A stretch of 64,000 nucleotides of DNA from an uncultured Massilia sp. (GTDB lineage Bacteria; Pseudomonadota; Gammaproteobacteria; Burkholderiales; Burkholderiaceae), in NCBI GenBank assembly GCA_946481275.1, contig CAMLMV010000027.1, forward strand, positions 1 through 64,000, given 5' to 3'. The notes beneath the pieces were generated by a model that was given only the letters and a program-made list of their open reading frames with translations, searched no databases and had not been told where the DNA came from. A program made the position numbers and the translations under genes. Of this stretch, positions 10,953 to 19,749 are shown in pieces; position 1 is the stretch's first letter; each line of letters begins with the position of its first letter.

Positions 10953-11894
10953 ATGCGGATACTGCTGTACAGGGGCGACGGTGTCATCGAACCGTGGGCC
11001 CGTGATTTTGCCGATGCATTGCCGCACGCGGAGACCGTCGTGTGGCGCGAGAACATGTCGCTGTCGTCGCAACCGCCTTGCGACTACGCGGTCGTCTGGG
11101 CGCCGACGCCGCAGCTGCTCGACCAGCTGGCCCACGTCAAGGCGATCTTCCTGATGGGCGCCGGCGTGGACGCGCTGCTGAAGTTCGGCGACGCGCTGCC
11201 CCCGGTCCCCATCGTCCGCCTGGGCGATGCGGGCATGGCCGAACAGATGGCGGAGTACGTGGCGTATGCGACGTTGCGCTACTTCCGCCGCTTCGACGAC
11301 TACGAGCAGCAGGCGCGCCAGGGCATCTGGAACCCGCTGGAAACGCGCCGCCGCAAGGCCGATTTCACGGTCGGCGTGCTGGGTCTCGGCAAGCTCGGGA
11401 TGCCCGTGCTGCGCACCTTGCGCCAGCTCGGTTTTCCCGTGCGCGGCTGGAGCCGGTCGCCGAAGGACGTGCCGGGCGTTCCATGCTTTGCCGGCATGGA
11501 TGAACTGGGCGACTTCCTGTCCGGCACGCAGGTCCTCGTCTGCATGCTGCCGCTCACGCCCGAGACGACGAACCTGCTCGACCGCGCGCACCTGTCGCAA
11601 TTGCCCGAAGGCGCCTACGTGATCAACGTGGCGCGCGGCGCGCTGCTGGCCGAGCCGGACCTGCTGGCGCTGATCCGCGCCGGCCACATCGCGGGCGCCA
11701 CGCTGGACGTGTTCCGCAACGAACCGCTGCCGGCCCCGCATCCGTTCTGGAACGAGCCGCGCATCACCATCACGCCGCACATCTCCGCGCTCACCCTGCG
11801 CGAAGAAGCCGTACGCCAGATCGCCGCCAAGATCGGGAAGCTGGAACGGGGCGAGGCCATCGACGACATCGTCGACCGCGCCCGCGGCTATTAG
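10953..11894 (+). CDS. ghrA: D-2-hydroxyacid dehydrogenase, glyoxylate/hydroxypyruvate reductase A type
   Basis: The 313-residue product is a D-isomer 2-hydroxyacid dehydrogenase that should reduce a short 2-oxoacid with NAD(P)H. It has the Rossmann motif GVLGLGKLG near residue 142, the catalytic arginine in NVARGALL near 229, the glutamate in FRNEPLP near 258 and the histidine in PHISAL near 274. The opening MRILLY and the ALPHAETVVW region fit GhrA-type enzymes. The start is the ATG at 10953, with AGGAGA upstream; the longer in-frame reading runs into the liuD end. It lies between liuD and liuE, so it may act on a branched 2-oxoacid, but no substrate can be read from sequence. Confidence 0.82.
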   Translation: MRILLYRGDGVIEPWARDFADALPHAETVVWRENMSLSSQPPCDYAVVWAPTPQLLDQLAHVKAIFLMGAGVDALLKFGDALPPVPIVRLGDAGMAEQMAEYVAYATLRYFRRFDDYEQQARQGIWNPLETRRRKADFTVGVLGLGKLGMPVLRTLRQLGFPVRGWSRSPKDVPGVPCFAGMDELGDFLSGTQVLVCMLPLTPETTNLLDRAHLSQLPEGAYVINVARGALLAEPDLLALIRAGHIAGATLDVFRNEPLPAPHPFWNEPRITITPHISALTLREEAVRQIAAKIGKLERGEAIDDIVDRARGY

Positions 11895-11903
11895 GAAATC
11901 ATC

Positions 11904-12818
11904 ATGCATAATCAACTGCCGAAACACGTCAAGATCGTCGAAGTCGGCCCGCGCGACGGGCTGCAGAACGAAAAGGAAGCGGTGTCCGCCGCGGTCAAGA
12001 TCGAACTGGTCGACCGCCTGTCGCGCGCCGGTTTTGCCAATATCGAGGCGGCGTCGTTCGTCTCGCCCAAGTGGGTGCCGCAGATGGCGACGAGTGCCGA
12101 GGTCATGGCCGGCATCGACCGCCGTCCCGGCACGCTGTATTCCGCGCTGACGCCGAACATGCAGGGCTTCGAGGCGGCGCTGGCGGCAAAGGCCGATGAA
12201 GTCGTGATCTTCGGCTCCGCGTCGGAAGCGTTCTCGCAGCGGAACATCAACTGCTCGATCGCGGAATCCATCGCGCGCTTCGAGCCCGTGGCGAAGGCCG
12301 CGAAGGACAACGGCCTGCGCCTGCGCGGCAGCATCAGCTGCGCGTTCGGCTGCCCGTACCAGGGAGAAGTGCCGCTGGATGCCGTCGCGGACGTCGTGGG
12401 CCGCATGCGCGACCTCGGCTGCGACGAGATCGACATCGCCGACACGATCGGCGTCGCGACGCCACGCAAGACGCAGGCCGTGATGGAGACGGCGGCGCGC
12501 GCCTTCGCGCTGGACCGCATCTCCGGCCACTTCCACGACACCTACGGCCAGGCGCTCGCCAACATCTACGCCAGCCTGGAACTGGGCGTGACGATCTTCC
12601 ACTCGTCCGTGTCGGGGCTGGGCGGCTGTCCGTATGCGAAGGGCGCGACGGGCAATGTGGCGACCGAGGACGTGGTCTACATGCTGAACGGACTGGGGAT
12701 CGAGACGGGCATAGCCCTCGATCTCGTCGTGGATGCGGGCGCGTTCATTTCGCAGCATCTCGGCCGCAAGGGCGCGAGCCGGGCCGGCAATGCCTTGTTG
12801 GCGAAGAGAAGCTTGTAA
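11904..12818 (+). CDS. liuE: Hydroxymethylglutaryl-CoA lyase
   Basis: This TIM-barrel lyase splits HMG-CoA to acetoacetate and acetyl-CoA, the last step of the leucine pathway encoded here. The 304-residue product has VEVGPRDGLQNE near residue 11, which provides the catalytic arginine and metal-site aspartate, then FHDTYGQALANIY near 210 with the metal histidine, and GLGGCPYAKGATGNVATED near 235 with the catalytic cysteine loop. It lies 9 bp after the ghrA-like gene and ends the operon. Acyl-CoA dehydrogenase (liuA) and acetoacetate-activating genes are not in the window. Confidence 0.94.
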   Translation: MHNQLPKHVKIVEVGPRDGLQNEKEAVSAAVKIELVDRLSRAGFANIEAASFVSPKWVPQMATSAEVMAGIDRRPGTLYSALTPNMQGFEAALAAKADEVVIFGSASEAFSQRNINCSIAESIARFEPVAKAAKDNGLRLRGSISCAFGCPYQGEVPLDAVADVVGRMRDLGCDEIDIADTIGVATPRKTQAVMETAARAFALDRISGHFHDTYGQALANIYASLELGVTIFHSSVSGLGGCPYAKGATGNVATEDVVYMLNGLGIETGIALDLVVDAGAFISQHLGRKGASRAGNALLAKRSL

Positions 12819-12829
12819 CAAATGAAAAA

Positions 12830-12851
12830 GGCCGACGATCTCTCGTCGGCC
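12830..12851 (-). terminator. Intrinsic terminator of tRNA-Pro
   Basis: The arms ggccgacga and tcgtcggcc pair perfectly around the loop tctc. Read on the minus strand, the hairpin is followed by five T's, which suits termination of the tRNA transcript. Read on the plus strand it is preceded by A's and may also slow liuE transcription. Confidence 0.8.
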
Positions 12852-12862
12852 TCTTGCTATAC

Positions 12863-12939
<77 letters not shown>

Positions 12940-12948
12940 AAGACAGCC

Positions 12949-12978
12949 ATCATACCGTCCGGGTACTGTCCAGGTCAA
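12949..12978 (-). promoter_or_regulatory. Sigma70-type promoter of tRNA-Pro
   Basis: On the minus strand a -35 box TTGACC (12973-12978) and a -10 box TATGAT (12949-12954) are separated by 18 bp. The predicted start of transcription is a few bases before the mature tRNA 5' end at 12939. Confidence 0.8.
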
Positions 12979-13019
12979 GGAAAGCCCGTGAATCCGTGGT
13001 TTTCCGTACAGGTGAAGAC

Positions 13020-13643
13020 GTGACGTTTGCAATCGACAACATCGACGGCGCCCTCCCCGACCGCAAGCAAATGAACCGCATTGCGGCCGGCATTGCGCTG
13101 TCGGTGCTCGCGCACGCGGTGCTGCTCGCTGTCTATCGCCAGCCCGCAACAACGTTGCCCGCTGCGCCGCCGGAACGGCTCACGATCCGTTTACAGGCCG
13201 CGCCGCCACCGCCGATTGAAGTGAAACCGGCCGAGGAGCCGCCGAAACCGATCCCGCGCGCGCAGCCACCCGCAAGGAAAGCCCGCCCCGTGATCGCCGT
13301 GCCTGCTGAAAAACGCCAGTCGACCGAGGAAACCTATGCCGTGAAACCGGCACCGGACACGCCCGCGCCGCCGCCGGAACCTGCGACGACGCGGCATTTC
13401 GACGTCGACGCCGCCCGCAGCATGGCGCGCGGCATGGCGACCAGGCTGGCCAACGAACCCGATCCGGACAAGGTGGGCACGGCGCTCGAACGCTTGCCGA
13501 AACCGCAACTGCAAACGGAAAGCAAGTTCGAACGGGCGATCAAGCAGGCCAAGCGGCCGGACTGCAAGGATGGCGTGCCCGGCGGCTTGCTGGCGCCGAT
13601 CTTCCTCGCGATGGACAAGAAAGACAGCGGGTGCAAGTGGTAA
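13020..13643 (+). CDS. TonB-like inner-membrane-anchored, proline-rich protein of unknown function
   Basis: The product has one N-terminal membrane segment (IAAGIALSVLAHAVLLAVY), followed by a long Pro/Ala/Lys/Glu-rich stretch of about 75 residues and a C-terminal region ending in MDKKDSGCKW with two cysteines (RPDCKDG and SGCKW). This resembles TonB and other envelope-spanning proteins, but no TonB C-terminal fold is recognisable and no exbB/exbD is near. Two starts are possible: GTG at 13020, preceded by AGGTGAA (207 residues), or ATG at 13071 (190 residues), directly before the membrane segment. I prefer 13020 with little confidence. The stop is shared by both. Confidence 0.65.
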   Translation: MTFAIDNIDGALPDRKQMNRIAAGIALSVLAHAVLLAVYRQPATTLPAAPPERLTIRLQAAPPPPIEVKPAEEPPKPIPRAQPPARKARPVIAVPAEKRQSTEETYAVKPAPDTPAPPPEPATTRHFDVDAARSMARGMATRLANEPDPDKVGTALERLPKPQLQTESKFERAIKQAKRPDCKDGVPGGLLAPIFLAMDKKDSGCKW

Positions 13644-13649
13644 CGGCGT

Positions 13650-14558
13650 CTACTCGCCGCCCTTGATCTGCAACGCCCGCTCGTACAACGCGTTCTTCTT
13701 TTTCCCGGTGATCTGCGCCGCCAGCGCGGCCGCCTGTTTCACGGAACACTCTTCCAGCAGGATGCGCAGCACGCGCTCCGCTTCGACGTCGCCTTCATCG
13801 TCCTCCACGCGCGCGCCCTCGACCAGCACGACGAATTCGCCGCGCTCGCGGTTGGCATCGGCTTTCACCCACGCGAGCGCCTCGCTCAGCGGGCAGCGGT
13901 GGATTTCTTCGAACAGTTTCGTAAGTTCGCGCGCAAAGACCACCTGGCGCGTCGGTTCGAAAGCGGTGACTAGGGATTCCACACAGTCCGTGATGCGATG
14001 CGGTGCCTCATAGAACACGAGCGTCGCCGGCACGGCCTTGAGCGTGGCCAGTTCCGCTTCGCGCTGCTTGGTCTTCGCGGGCAGGAAGCCGACAAAATAG
14101 AAGCGGTCATTCACGAGGCCACTCGCCGACAGCGCCGCAATGGCGGCCGACGAGCCGGGCACCGGGACGACATGCAGGCCGGCGTCGCGCACGGCGTCGA
14201 CGATGCGCGCGCCCGGGTCGGACACGGCCGGCGTGCCCGCATCCGACACAAGCGCCACGCGCTCGCCCGCGCGCAGGCGCGTGGCGATTTTCTCGGCGAC
14301 CTCGCGTTCGTTGTGCTGGTGCGCGGCGATCATCTGCTTGTTCAGGCCGAAGCGCGTGAGCAATGCGCCGGTCTTGCGCGTGTCCTCGCAGGCGACGACG
14401 TCGGCCAGCAGCAGCACGTGCAGTGCGCGCAGCGTGATGTCGGTGACGTTGCCGATGGGTGTGGCCACCACGTAAAGCGTTGCGGTAGGATAGGACTGCT
14501 GGGCGGCCTCGCCCATGACGGGCAGTTGGGCGATCTGGCTGGACTGGGTTTCTGTCAT
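13650..14558 (-). CDS. rsmI: 16S rRNA 2'-O-ribose C1402 methyltransferase
   Basis: RsmI methylates the ribose of C1402 in 16S rRNA and uses SAM. The 302-residue product is a tetrapyrrole-methylase-fold enzyme with ATPIGNVTDITLRA near residue 32, CEDTRKTGALL near 57, SDAGTPAVSDPGARIV near 105, PGSSAAIAALSASGL near 133 and FYEAPHRI near 175. The start is the ATG at 14558; the longer in-frame reading crosses lpoA on the other strand. It diverges from lpoA with start codons overlapping by a few bases, the same arrangement as rsmI/lpoA in enterobacteria. Confidence 0.93.
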   Translation of the reverse strand: MTETQSSQIAQLPVMGEAAQQSYPTATLYVVATPIGNVTDITLRALHVLLLADVVACEDTRKTGALLTRFGLNKQMIAAHQHNEREVAEKIATRLRAGERVALVSDAGTPAVSDPGARIVDAVRDAGLHVVPVPGSSAAIAALSASGLVNDRFYFVGFLPAKTKQREAELATLKAVPATLVFYEAPHRITDCVESLVTAFEPTRQVVFARELTKLFEEIHRCPLSEALAWVKADANRERGEFVVLVEGARVEDDEGDVEAERVLRILLEECSVKQAAALAAQITGKKKNALYERALQIKGGE

Positions 14559-14571
14559 GTTGAGGATACGG

Positions 14572-15825
14572 ATGAACTTTCTCGAGGCACTGTGCGCCCG
14601 GCTGGCCTGGCTGCTCATCATGATGAGCATATGCGGCCATGCCCTTGCCGGCACGCCATGTGCCGGGCCGCAGCGATTGTGCGCGTCCGTGGACACTAAC
14701 ACAAGTGCGCACGCGCCCCGTCTCGCCATGCTGGATCCCGCCATCCAGCCTCGACCAGGATGGAAAAGCGGGCCGCCACCGAACGAACCCGCTCCGCCGC
14801 CCCCACCGTCCGCCGCGCCCATCCGCATCGCCCTGCTGCTGCCGATGCGATCGAGCACGCTCGCGACAGCGGCCGAGGCCGTCCGCGCCGGCTTCATGGC
14901 CGGCATGGAACGGGACGGCACCGGCTTCAAGGCCGAGGTCGTCTCGACGGACGACGCCCCGCGCGACGTGCTCGACGCCTACGCGCGCGCCGCGGTCGCC
15001 AGCGACATCATCGTCGGTCCGCTCGCGCGTTCCGCCGTCGTGGCACTGGCCGACAGCGATGCCGTCACGCGGCCGACCGTCGTGCTGAGCGTGCCGGAAG
15101 GCCGGACAGGCGTGTCCCGGACGACAGTACCGCGCGGGATGCTCGTGGTGGGACTGTCGATCGAGGACGAGGCGCGCCAGGTGGCGGAATGGGCCGCGCG
15201 CGAGCATCCGCACGGCCGCGCCCTGATCCTCACGGGCGGCGCGGCCTGGGCGCAGCGGGCGGCCGGCGCGTTCGAGGCGCGCTGGGTCCAGCTGGGCCAC
15301 ACGAACCAGCGCTTCGCGGTGCCGTCCGGAGAGGCGAGCAAAGCGGCCATCGACGAACTGAAGCAGAAACTGGACATCGACCCGCCCGACCTGCTGTTCG
15401 CCGCACTCGACAGCGCGGCGCTGCGCCCCGTGCGCGCGCTGATCGGCGCCACGATCCCCTGCTACGGCGGCGGACCGGCGAATCCGGGGCGGTCGACGGC
15501 GCCGGACCCACCTGGCCTCGACGGCGTGCGCCTCCTCGACCTGCCATGGATCGTGCTGCCCGACCACCCGGCCGTGATGGTCTACCCGCGGCCGCTGGAT
15601 ACGGAACAGCCGCCCGACATGGACCGCTTATATGCTCTCGGCATCGACGCCTTCCGCGTCGCGCGCGAGCTGGCGCTGCGGGACGGTGCACCGTTCGGCA
15701 TCGATGGCGTCACGGGCCGGCTCGACGTGGTCGCCGGCCCCGGCGGGCAGCTGCAGTTGCAGCGGATCGAAGCGGCCGTCATCGTCCGCGGCGGCGCGTT
15801 CGAGCCCGTCGACAGGGGCCGCTGA
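14572..15825 (+). CDS. lpoA: Penicillin-binding protein activator LpoA/LppC family
   Basis: LpoA proteins are periplasmic or outer-membrane partners that stimulate PBP1a peptidoglycan synthesis. The 417-residue product has an N-terminal hydrophobic export signal (LAWLLIMMSICGHALA), a Pro-rich linker near residues 60-85, then a periplasmic-binding-protein-like domain with IRIALLLPMRSS near 87 and LFAALDSAALRPVRALIG near 270. A clear lipobox is not obvious, and the N-terminal TPR part of E. coli LpoA is missing. Start ATG 14572 has TGAGGA upstream; ATG 14557 is an alternative. The neighbours rsmI, yraN, diaA and dolP support the call. Confidence 0.82.
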   Translation: MNFLEALCARLAWLLIMMSICGHALAGTPCAGPQRLCASVDTNTSAHAPRLAMLDPAIQPRPGWKSGPPPNEPAPPPPPSAAPIRIALLLPMRSSTLATAAEAVRAGFMAGMERDGTGFKAEVVSTDDAPRDVLDAYARAAVASDIIVGPLARSAVVALADSDAVTRPTVVLSVPEGRTGVSRTTVPRGMLVVGLSIEDEARQVAEWAAREHPHGRALILTGGAAWAQRAAGAFEARWVQLGHTNQRFAVPSGEASKAAIDELKQKLDIDPPDLLFAALDSAALRPVRALIGATIPCYGGGPANPGRSTAPDPPGLDGVRLLDLPWIVLPDHPAVMVYPRPLDTEQPPDMDRLYALGIDAFRVARELALRDGAPFGIDGVTGRLDVVAGPGGQLQLQRIEAAVIVRGGAFEPVDRGR

Positions 15826-15826
15826 C

Positions 15827-16186
15827 ATGTGGCCAACCCGCCTGTCGCGCAAGCAGGAACAGGGACGGGCGTGGGAAGACGCGGCCCTGGCCTGGCTCGA
15901 GCGCCGCGGTCTCGTGCTGGTGGAAGCAAATTTCCAGTGCAAGCTGGGAGAAATCGACCTGATCCTGCGCGACGGCGCCACGCTCGTGTTCGTCGAAGTG
16001 CGCCAGCGCGCGGCCGGGGCCCCGGTCAGCGCGGCGGAGAGCATCAGTCCGGCGAAAATCCGCCGCATCATCCGCGCCGCGCAGTTTTATTTACAACGTT
16101 TCAATCGCCTGCCGCCCTGCCGGATCGACGTGATCGCCATCGACGGCAACCATGTCGAATGGATAAGAAGCGCCATTGAAGTGTAA
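15827..16186 (+). CDS. yraN: YraN family protein (UPF0102, endonuclease-like)
   Basis: The 119-residue product has the UPF0102 pattern: GRAWEDAALAWLERRG near residue 12, ANFQCKLGEIDLILRDG near 32 and LVFVEVRQRA near 50, then AESISPAKIRRI. The spaced E, D and E-x-R residues match the restriction-endonuclease-like fold, although the biochemical role is not settled. The ATG at 15827 follows the lpoA TGA after a single base, so it is probably coupled. Confidence 0.9.
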   Translation: MWPTRLSRKQEQGRAWEDAALAWLERRGLVLVEANFQCKLGEIDLILRDGATLVFVEVRQRAAGAPVSAAESISPAKIRRIIRAAQFYLQRFNRLPPCRIDVIAIDGNHVEWIRSAIEV

Positions 16187-16228
16187 GCATTTTTTGCTGG
16201 CCTTGATCGCCCGGCATTGCCACTGCAC

Positions 16229-17485
<1,257 letters not shown>

Positions 17486-17511
17486 GCCCCGGCTTATCCA
17501 CTGGAGGCACC

Positions 17512-18024
17512 ATGACGACTTCGAATCGCACCTGGATCAAGCCGGCCGCCATTGGCGCGGCCGTGCTGGCGATCGCCGGCATCGGTTTCGCCACGTTCAG
17601 CCAGCAGCAGCAGGCGCCCGACGTCACGTTCATCACCATCGCCGGCCAGAAGATCAGCTCGCAGGAATTGCGGGGCAAGGTCGTGATGGTCAATTTCTGG
17701 GCGACGTCGTGCGCCACCTGCGTGAAGGAAATGCCGCAGATGGTCGAGACGTACAACAAGTTCAAGCAGGACGGCCTGGAATTCGTCGCCGTGGCAATGA
17801 GCTACGATCGGCCGGACTATGTCTTGAACTACACCGAGACGCGCAAGCTGCCCTTTAAAGTGGCACTCGATTCGGGCGGCGACCTGGCGAAGCAGTTCGG
17901 CGACGTCAGCATGACGCCGACCACCTTTGTCATCGGCAAGGACGGCAAGATCCTCAAGCGCTACCTGGGCGAGCCGGATTTTGCATCGCTGCACGCGCTG
18001 CTGCAGAAATCGCTGAAGTCGTAA
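17512..18024 (+). CDS. TlpA-like thiol:disulphide oxidoreductase
   Basis: The 170-residue product has an N-terminal membrane anchor (AAIGAAVLAIAGIGFATF) and a periplasmic thioredoxin domain of the TlpA/ResA kind. It shows KVVMVNFWATSCATCVKEMP with the CATC active site near residues 67-70, a cis-proline segment MTPTTFVIGKDGKI near 130, and the inserted helix typical of this group. It should reduce or exchange periplasmic disulphides, for instance in cytochrome c maturation, but no partner gene is adjacent. A TGGAGG ribosome site precedes the ATG, 26 bp after dolP. Confidence 0.85.
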   Translation: MTTSNRTWIKPAAIGAAVLAIAGIGFATFSQQQQAPDVTFITIAGQKISSQELRGKVVMVNFWATSCATCVKEMPQMVETYNKFKQDGLEFVAVAMSYDRPDYVLNYTETRKLPFKVALDSGGDLAKQFGDVSMTPTTFVIGKDGKILKRYLGEPDFASLHALLQKSLKS

Positions 18025-18104
18025 CAGTTCCCGCACACCGCTGACCTCCCGCAAACGCTGAGGTCTGGTTCGGCACAAGCTTGATGCCGGCAAAGGAGAG
18101 GGCG

Positions 18105-18737
18105 ATGCGCAAGCTGATCAAGTACACGCTCATTGCGGGCCTGCTCACAGCGGCAGGCTGCAGCAGCGTCGACACGGGTCTGCGCAACACGGTGGTGTTG
18201 CATTACCAGCACGTTGCCAACGTCCACCGGATCGCTTTCACCAACCCCGTCGCGCTGCCGAACCGCGCCCCTGTCCACACGGTACTGCCGCTGGACTCGC
18301 ACGGGTTCTGGGCCGTGTTCCTGCTGTGCGACCTGGACGTCACCGGCGCCAACATCCCGAGCTTTTATTTCGACGCCGACCGTCTCCGCGTGCAATACGG
18401 CGACCAGCGCTATGGGCCGCTGCGGCCGTACACGCTGCGGCTGGAAGACACGGCCGACATCAACAGCCGCTTCGACACGCAAACCCTCGCCGATGCGATC
18501 GCGGCCGAACTCCAGCGCGGCCCATCGAGCCAGGTCTTCCGGCATGGCTATTACGCGGGTCTGGACTACCGCTTCGCCATCTACGTCCCGCGCGCGCTGT
18601 CCGACTATTCCGGCGACCAGTTGAAACTGCGCTACGAAGGGGGCCGGACGCTGGCTCTGGGCAATGGCTATCCGCCCGCCGACATCGCCTTCGCGGGCCC
18701 CGGCGGTTCCGGCATTGCCGCGCACTGCCTGCCGTGA
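18105..18737 (+). CDS. Lipoprotein of unknown function
   Basis: The 210-residue product has a basic start (MRKLIKYT), hydrophobic core and lipobox TAAGC, which predicts lipid anchoring at the cysteine near residue 18. The mature part reads as a beta-rich domain with FWAVFLLCDLDVTGANIPSFYFD around residue 70. I do not recognise a family. The start at 18105 has a strong AAAGGAGAGG site; the ATG at 18081 is less well placed. The last residues end in AAHCLP with a cysteine. Confidence 0.75.
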   Translation: MRKLIKYTLIAGLLTAAGCSSVDTGLRNTVVLHYQHVANVHRIAFTNPVALPNRAPVHTVLPLDSHGFWAVFLLCDLDVTGANIPSFYFDADRLRVQYGDQRYGPLRPYTLRLEDTADINSRFDTQTLADAIAAELQRGPSSQVFRHGYYAGLDYRFAIYVPRALSDYSGDQLKLRYEGGRTLALGNGYPPADIAFAGPGGSGIAAHCLP

Positions 18738-18803
18738 CGGTGTGCGCCGGTCGGCCGGGGCCGGTGCTAAGATGGCTCTTTGGAGCTCATCAAGACATCC
18801 ACC

Positions 18804-19505
18804 ATGCTGCCGGAAGCCGAACTCGTCGCGCGCCTGTGCCTGGCGGCCCTGCTGGGCGGGGCCATCGGGTTCGAGCGCGAGCGCCTGTCCTGGGCGGCGG
18901 GGCTGCGGACACACATGCTGGTCTGCGTCGGCTCCTGCCTGATCATGATCGTCTCGGCCTATGGCTTCAACGACGTGTTGAACCATGACCATATTTCACT
19001 CGACCCGTCGCGTGTGGCAGCCCAGGTCGTGTCCGGCATCGGCTTCCTGGGCGCGGGGTCGATCCTGCTGCGCGGCGACGTCGTGCGCGGCCTCACGACG
19101 GCGGCCAGCCTGTGGTCGGTGGCGGCCGTCGGCCTGGCGGTGGGCGGCGGCCTGTACGTGGCGGCGGTGGCGGGCACGGCCATCATCCTGTTCATCCTGG
19201 CCGCCATGAAACCGCTGGAGCAACGCTATTTCTCGTCCAGGCAAAAGCGCGAGCTGATGCTGTCGGTCGAACAAGGCCGGCTCACCTTGCACGTGCTGGA
19301 AAAGGAACTCGGTCCGGTGACGAACCGCATCGGTACGTTCATCGTCCAGCACAGCGAGGAAACGGAGAACCTGGACGACGTCCTCATCGCGTTCTCGCGC
19401 ATGTCCGAGTCTGAATTCAACGCCTTGCTCGACCGCCTGCGCGCCATCCCGGGCGTGCACCGGGTCGAAGTGAAGAGTCGCCCCGACCGGCGCACATCGG
19501 CGTAA
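18804..19505 (+). CDS. MgtC/SapB family inner-membrane protein
   Basis: The 233-residue product has the MgtC core: LAALLGGAIGFERERLSWAAGLRTHMLV near residues 12-39, with several membrane segments, then VVSGIGFLGAGSILLRG near 70 and GLTTAASLWSVAAVGLAVG near 92. The C-terminal 90 residues form a soluble domain like the ACT-like tail of MgtC. MgtC homologues affect magnesium homeostasis and membrane potential. The start is the ATG at 18804; a TTG at 18780 is possible but has no better ribosome site. It is transcribed together with the next small gene. Confidence 0.85.
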   Translation: MLPEAELVARLCLAALLGGAIGFERERLSWAAGLRTHMLVCVGSCLIMIVSAYGFNDVLNHDHISLDPSRVAAQVVSGIGFLGAGSILLRGDVVRGLTTAASLWSVAAVGLAVGGGLYVAAVAGTAIILFILAAMKPLEQRYFSSRQKRELMLSVEQGRLTLHVLEKELGPVTNRIGTFIVQHSEETENLDDVLIAFSRMSESEFNALLDRLRAIPGVHRVEVKSRPDRRTSA

Positions 19506-19532
19506 GCTGGCGTCATCGACACGGAGGCCATC

Positions 19533-19739
19533 ATGGATGTGGGCAACCAGACATTGACGGTCGAGCAGGCGTACCGGGCCATGCTCGCTTTCCTCGAACG
19601 TGAAGTCGAGCTGACGGAGTCCAGCGACCTGGCCGACCTGCTGGCCGGCTACCGGCTGAATGAAGACGGCCGGACGAGCGATCCGGCCCTGTGGGAAGAA
19701 TGGCTGGAAGCCGTCGGGCGGGCCCGGCAGCTGCCGTGA
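19533..19739 (+). CDS. Small conserved acidic protein of unknown function
   Basis: The 68-residue product is acidic, with LTVEQAYRAMLAFLERE, ESSDLADLLAGYRLNEDG, and DPALWEEWLEAVG. This pattern recurs in small uncharacterised proteobacterial proteins, as far as I recall. No cysteines or membrane segment are present. An ACGGAGG site lies just before the ATG. It follows the MgtC-like gene by 27 bp and converges on the helicase gene. Confidence 0.7.
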   Translation: MDVGNQTLTVEQAYRAMLAFLEREVELTESSDLADLLAGYRLNEDGRTSDPALWEEWLEAVGRARQLP

Positions 19740-19749
19740 AGCGGGCTGC

